Origin: Nitrospirae bacterium GWC2_56_14
Lineage (GTDB): Bacteria; Nitrospirota; UBA9217
Assembly: GCA_001803705.1 (NCBI GenBank)
Contig: MHDY01000060.1
Location: 1,886 to 8,619, forward strand
DNA: 6,734 bases
Direction of reading: 5' to 3'
The first letter of the stretch is position 1; every line of letters begins with the position of its first letter. Positions 4,816 through 6,734 of this stretch are shown here, piece after piece. Made by a program: the position numbers and the translations under genes. The notes under the pieces were generated by a model. It saw only the letters and a list, made by a program, of their open reading frames with translations. It was not told the origin of the DNA and did not search any database.

Positions 4816-5634
4816 ATGCAATCTGTTCTGTTTCTCCAGAGGCCGGCAATCCCCATCATGACAAGAACGTTCATAAAAATTGCAGGGACGCTCCTCCTCG
4901 TTCTCCTTTACCTGCCGGCGTCGCTCGCTGCGTGCGTCTTCCCGGTCAAACCACGCACCCGGCGGGTCTTGATGACCCGTCTCGTGTCATTCTTTGCCGG
5001 ACTGGTGCTGCGGCTCTATGGCGTGCGCGTTGTTGCAACGGGCCGCCGAAAGCTCGTACCGCTTCGCCGGGGGCACCTGGTGGTCTCCAATCATCTCTCC
5101 TATATCGATGTGCTCGTGATCGCGTCGCTTTCGCCTTCGGTGTTCGTCACGTCCGTCGAGCTGCGAAACACCCTGCTGCTGGGCCAGCTCGCCCGGCTGA
5201 GCGGCAGCCTCTTCGTTGAACGACGGAAAGCGTCGGGGCTCCGGCGGGAGATCGACGCCATCGCGGATGTGCTGAGGCAGGGCTTTTCCGTGGTGCTCTT
5301 TCCCGAGGGCACGACATTCAGCGGCGACCGCGTCCATCCGTTCAAGCAGTCGCTCCTCGACGCGGCAGTGAAAGCGGACTGCGGCATCCTGCCGGTCTGC
5401 CTGCGCTACCAGCGCGTGAACGACCAGCCGCTTTCCGTTGCAACGCGCGATGCGGTATTGTATTACGGCGGCATTTCTTTTTTTCGCCATTTCCCCCGGT
5501 TTCTCACGCTCCGCTCCGTGGAGGTAAGGATCTCCGTCCTGCACCCGATCCATGCAAGCGCGGACGAATCGCGGAAACATCTTGCCGGGCGCGCCCATGA
5601 AGCGATCAGCGCTGAGTATGAGGCGCTGGCTTAG
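4816..5634 (+). CDS. plsC: PlsC-type 1-acyl-glycerol-3-phosphate acyltransferase
   Basis: A 272-residue membrane-associated acyltransferase of the PlsC/LPLAT family, which acylates lysophosphatidate (or a related lysolipid) in phospholipid synthesis. A hydrophobic anchor lies at about 23-42. The block I catalytic motif NHLSYID (92-98) gives the His and Asp of HX4D. Block II is FVERRK (133-138). Block III is FPEGTTFSG (162-170), and block IV is ILPVCLRY (191-198). Block III has Thr where many members have Arg-Ser after EGT; this is seen in some branches, so activity is likely kept but the substrate is uncertain. The longest ATG (4816) and the internal ATG (4858, Met15) both lack a good ribosome-binding site. 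Met15 would place the anchor in the usual position and give 258 residues, so the true start may be there. It is divergent from the MTH1187 operon. Confidence 0.88.
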   Translation: MQSVLFLQRPAIPIMTRTFIKIAGTLLLVLLYLPASLAACVFPVKPRTRRVLMTRLVSFFAGLVLRLYGVRVVATGRRKLVPLRRGHLVVSNHLSYIDVLVIASLSPSVFVTSVELRNTLLLGQLARLSGSLFVERRKASGLRREIDAIADVLRQGFSVVLFPEGTTFSGDRVHPFKQSLLDAAVKADCGILPVCLRYQRVNDQPLSVATRDAVLYYGGISFFRHFPRFLTLRSVEVRISVLHPIHASADESRKHLAGRAHEAISAEYEALA

Positions 5635-5750
5635 ACTATCGCCGCCCCTTCATCCCTCTCTTTTCCTGCGTCGCTTGCCAAAGAACTGCTGCTCAGGTAG
5701 AATTAATCTAACCGAGCAAACGAGAACCGAAAGACCGAAACTACGGCATC

Positions 5751-5853
5751 TCTCGCAAAGACGCAAAGGACGCCAAGAAAACCATTACCTCTTGCTTAAA
5801 AAAAACCGAACGTCTTGGGCTCTTTTTGCGAGCTTTGCGCCTTGGCGAGAAAA
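5751..5853. repeat. Inverted pair of short tandem-type intergenic repeats
   Basis: The left arm (5751-5781) begins tctcgcaaagacgcaaag and is made of repeated cgcaaag/cgccaag units. The right arm (5821-5853) is the same type of unit on the other strand (ctttgcg, ccttggcgaga). A 39-nt spacer with an A8 run separates the arms. The arms pair imperfectly over about 30 bp. It lies in the 282-bp spacer between the acyltransferase and the LOG gene, which holds no credible gene and no clear promoter. The unit resembles a dispersed repeat I recall from many environmental genomes. Confidence 0.6.
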
Positions 5854-5916
5854 TTTCTTGCCTTTGTTGTCTTGAATTGCGGTTCTTTGTTGAGATCCAT
5901 CTGTAGAGGAGAAAAA

Positions 5917-6734
5917 ATGCAGCTTCATTTCACCAGAACCAACGGCCCGGTCGATGACGCCATCGACCGGCTGATCCGGGAGGCGGGCGATGTCCAGCGC
6001 CCAGAGATCGTGCGCGAAATGGTGCTGGCTGCGCTCAAGGCCGGTCAGGAGGACGATGAACGCGCCGACCTCAAGCTCATGAACTCGACGCTCAAGGAAA
6101 TGCGCTTCACCGCCAAGGTCTTCGGCCCCTACCGCAAGGTCCGCAAGGTCACGGTCTTCGGGTCTGCGCGCACGAGGCCGGACACCGCCATCTATGCCAT
6201 GGCTCGCGAGTTCGGCAGGAAACTGTCTGAAGCGGGTTACATGGTCATCACCGGCGGCGGCGCGGGCATCATGCAGGCGGTGAACGAAGGCGCCGGGCCG
6301 GAACATTCCTTCGGCGTCAACATCAGGCTCCCCTTCGAACAAAGGGCGAACCCCGTGCTCGACGGCAACCCGCGCCTCATCACCTACAAATACTTCTTCA
6401 ACCGCAAAGTTGCGTTCCTCAAGGAGGCCCATGCCGTGGCGCTGTTCCCGGGCGGGTTCGGCACGCTTGACGAGGCCATGGAAACGCTCACCCTGGTCCA
6501 GACGGGCAAGCGGGACCCCTTGCCGCTCGTGCTGGTCGATGAGCCGGGCGGCTCCTATTGGGATGGGCTCGTCAGATTCTTTACGGAAGAACTCAGCTCT
6601 CACGGGTATATCGATGGGGAAGACTACAAACTTTTCGAGCGCGCAGAATCGGCCGGCGAAGCGGTCAGTAAGATCGCCCGCTTCTACCGGCGTTACCACA
6701 GCATGCGGTATGTAGACGGCAAGTTGGTGCTCCG
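5917..6734 (+). CDS. LOG-family Rossmann-fold protein, 3' end outside window
   Basis: An open frame from ATG 5917 to the window edge, at least 272 residues with no stop. The start has AGGAG 5 nt upstream. Residues 1-75 are a charged helical N-terminal extension. A Rossmann domain begins at KVTVFGSAR (76-84), with ITGGGAGIMQA (111-121) and the signature PGGFGTLDEA (178-187). These are the LOG/TIGR00730 motifs formerly annotated as lysine decarboxylase. Characterised relatives are cytokinin riboside 5'-monophosphate phosphoribohydrolases, which cleave nucleoside monophosphates to base and ribose phosphate; bacterial members probably act on nucleotides such as AMP-like substrates. The N-terminal extension and length exceed the small (about 190-residue) LOG type, so this is the larger form. 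No partner gene is evident, and the end lies beyond the window. Confidence 0.88.
   Translation, partial: MQLHFTRTNGPVDDAIDRLIREAGDVQRPEIVREMVLAALKAGQEDDERADLKLMNSTLKEMRFTAKVFGPYRKVRKVTVFGSARTRPDTAIYAMAREFGRKLSEAGYMVITGGGAGIMQAVNEGAGPEHSFGVNIRLPFEQRANPVLDGNPRLITYKYFFNRKVAFLKEAHAVALFPGGFGTLDEAMETLTLVQTGKRDPLPLVLVDEPGGSYWDGLVRFFTEELSSHGYIDGEDYKLFERAESAGEAVSKIARFYRRYHSMRYVDGKLVL

Noticed and set aside
4987..5598. Minus-strand open frame of 203 codons opposite the acyltransferase
   Set aside because: The plus strand carries all four PlsC motif blocks; the antisense frame is a shadow in GC-rich DNA.
5785..6699. Long minus-strand open frame of 304 codons opposite the LOG gene
   Set aside because: It is antisense to a clear LOG-family frame with both signature motifs, has a low-complexity charged composition, and shows no family motif or start signal.

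Overview
The window looks like chromosomal DNA from an uncultivated, moderately GC-rich Gram-negative bacterium. The evidence is an outer-membrane DUF481-type beta-barrel, Sec signal peptides, strong Shine-Dalgarno sequences, sigma70-like promoters and short palindromic intergenic repeats. The MTH1187-type thiamine-binding protein, the BCAM0308-type zinc-ribbon protein and these intergenic repeats suggest Nitrospirota or deltaproteobacterial lineages. That placement is inference from memory, not a search result.

Layout. Positions 1-311 hold no gene, only a nested set of inverted repeats. An NfeD-type membrane protein follows on the minus strand (312-890), with its own promoter near 961-989. 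From about 3673 down to 1074 lies a self-contained minus-strand operon, read in this order: promoter (TTGACA, 16 nt, TACACT), small Cys-rich secreted protein A, exported protein with eight EF-hand loops, small Cys-rich secreted protein B (a paralogue of A), DUF481 outer-membrane protein, intrinsic terminator. The last three genes overlap end to start. All four products carry signal peptides. A second minus-strand operon (4762 down to about 3745) encodes the MTH1187 thiamine-binding protein and the zinc-ribbon protein. It ends in a terminator nearly identical to that of the first operon. On the plus strand lie a PlsC-type acyltransferase (4816-5634), an intergenic inverted repeat (5751-5853) and the start of a LOG-family Rossmann protein that runs off the window (5917 onward).

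The four-gene secreted operon is the best candidate for an undescribed system. It pairs a multi-EF-hand calcium-binding protein with two related disulfide-type small proteins and an outer-membrane barrel, which suggests a calcium-linked cell-envelope or extracellular function. The genes, signal peptides, EF loops, overlaps, promoter and terminator are visible in the sequence. Joint function is inference. The other genes are recognisable families with no evident link to it.
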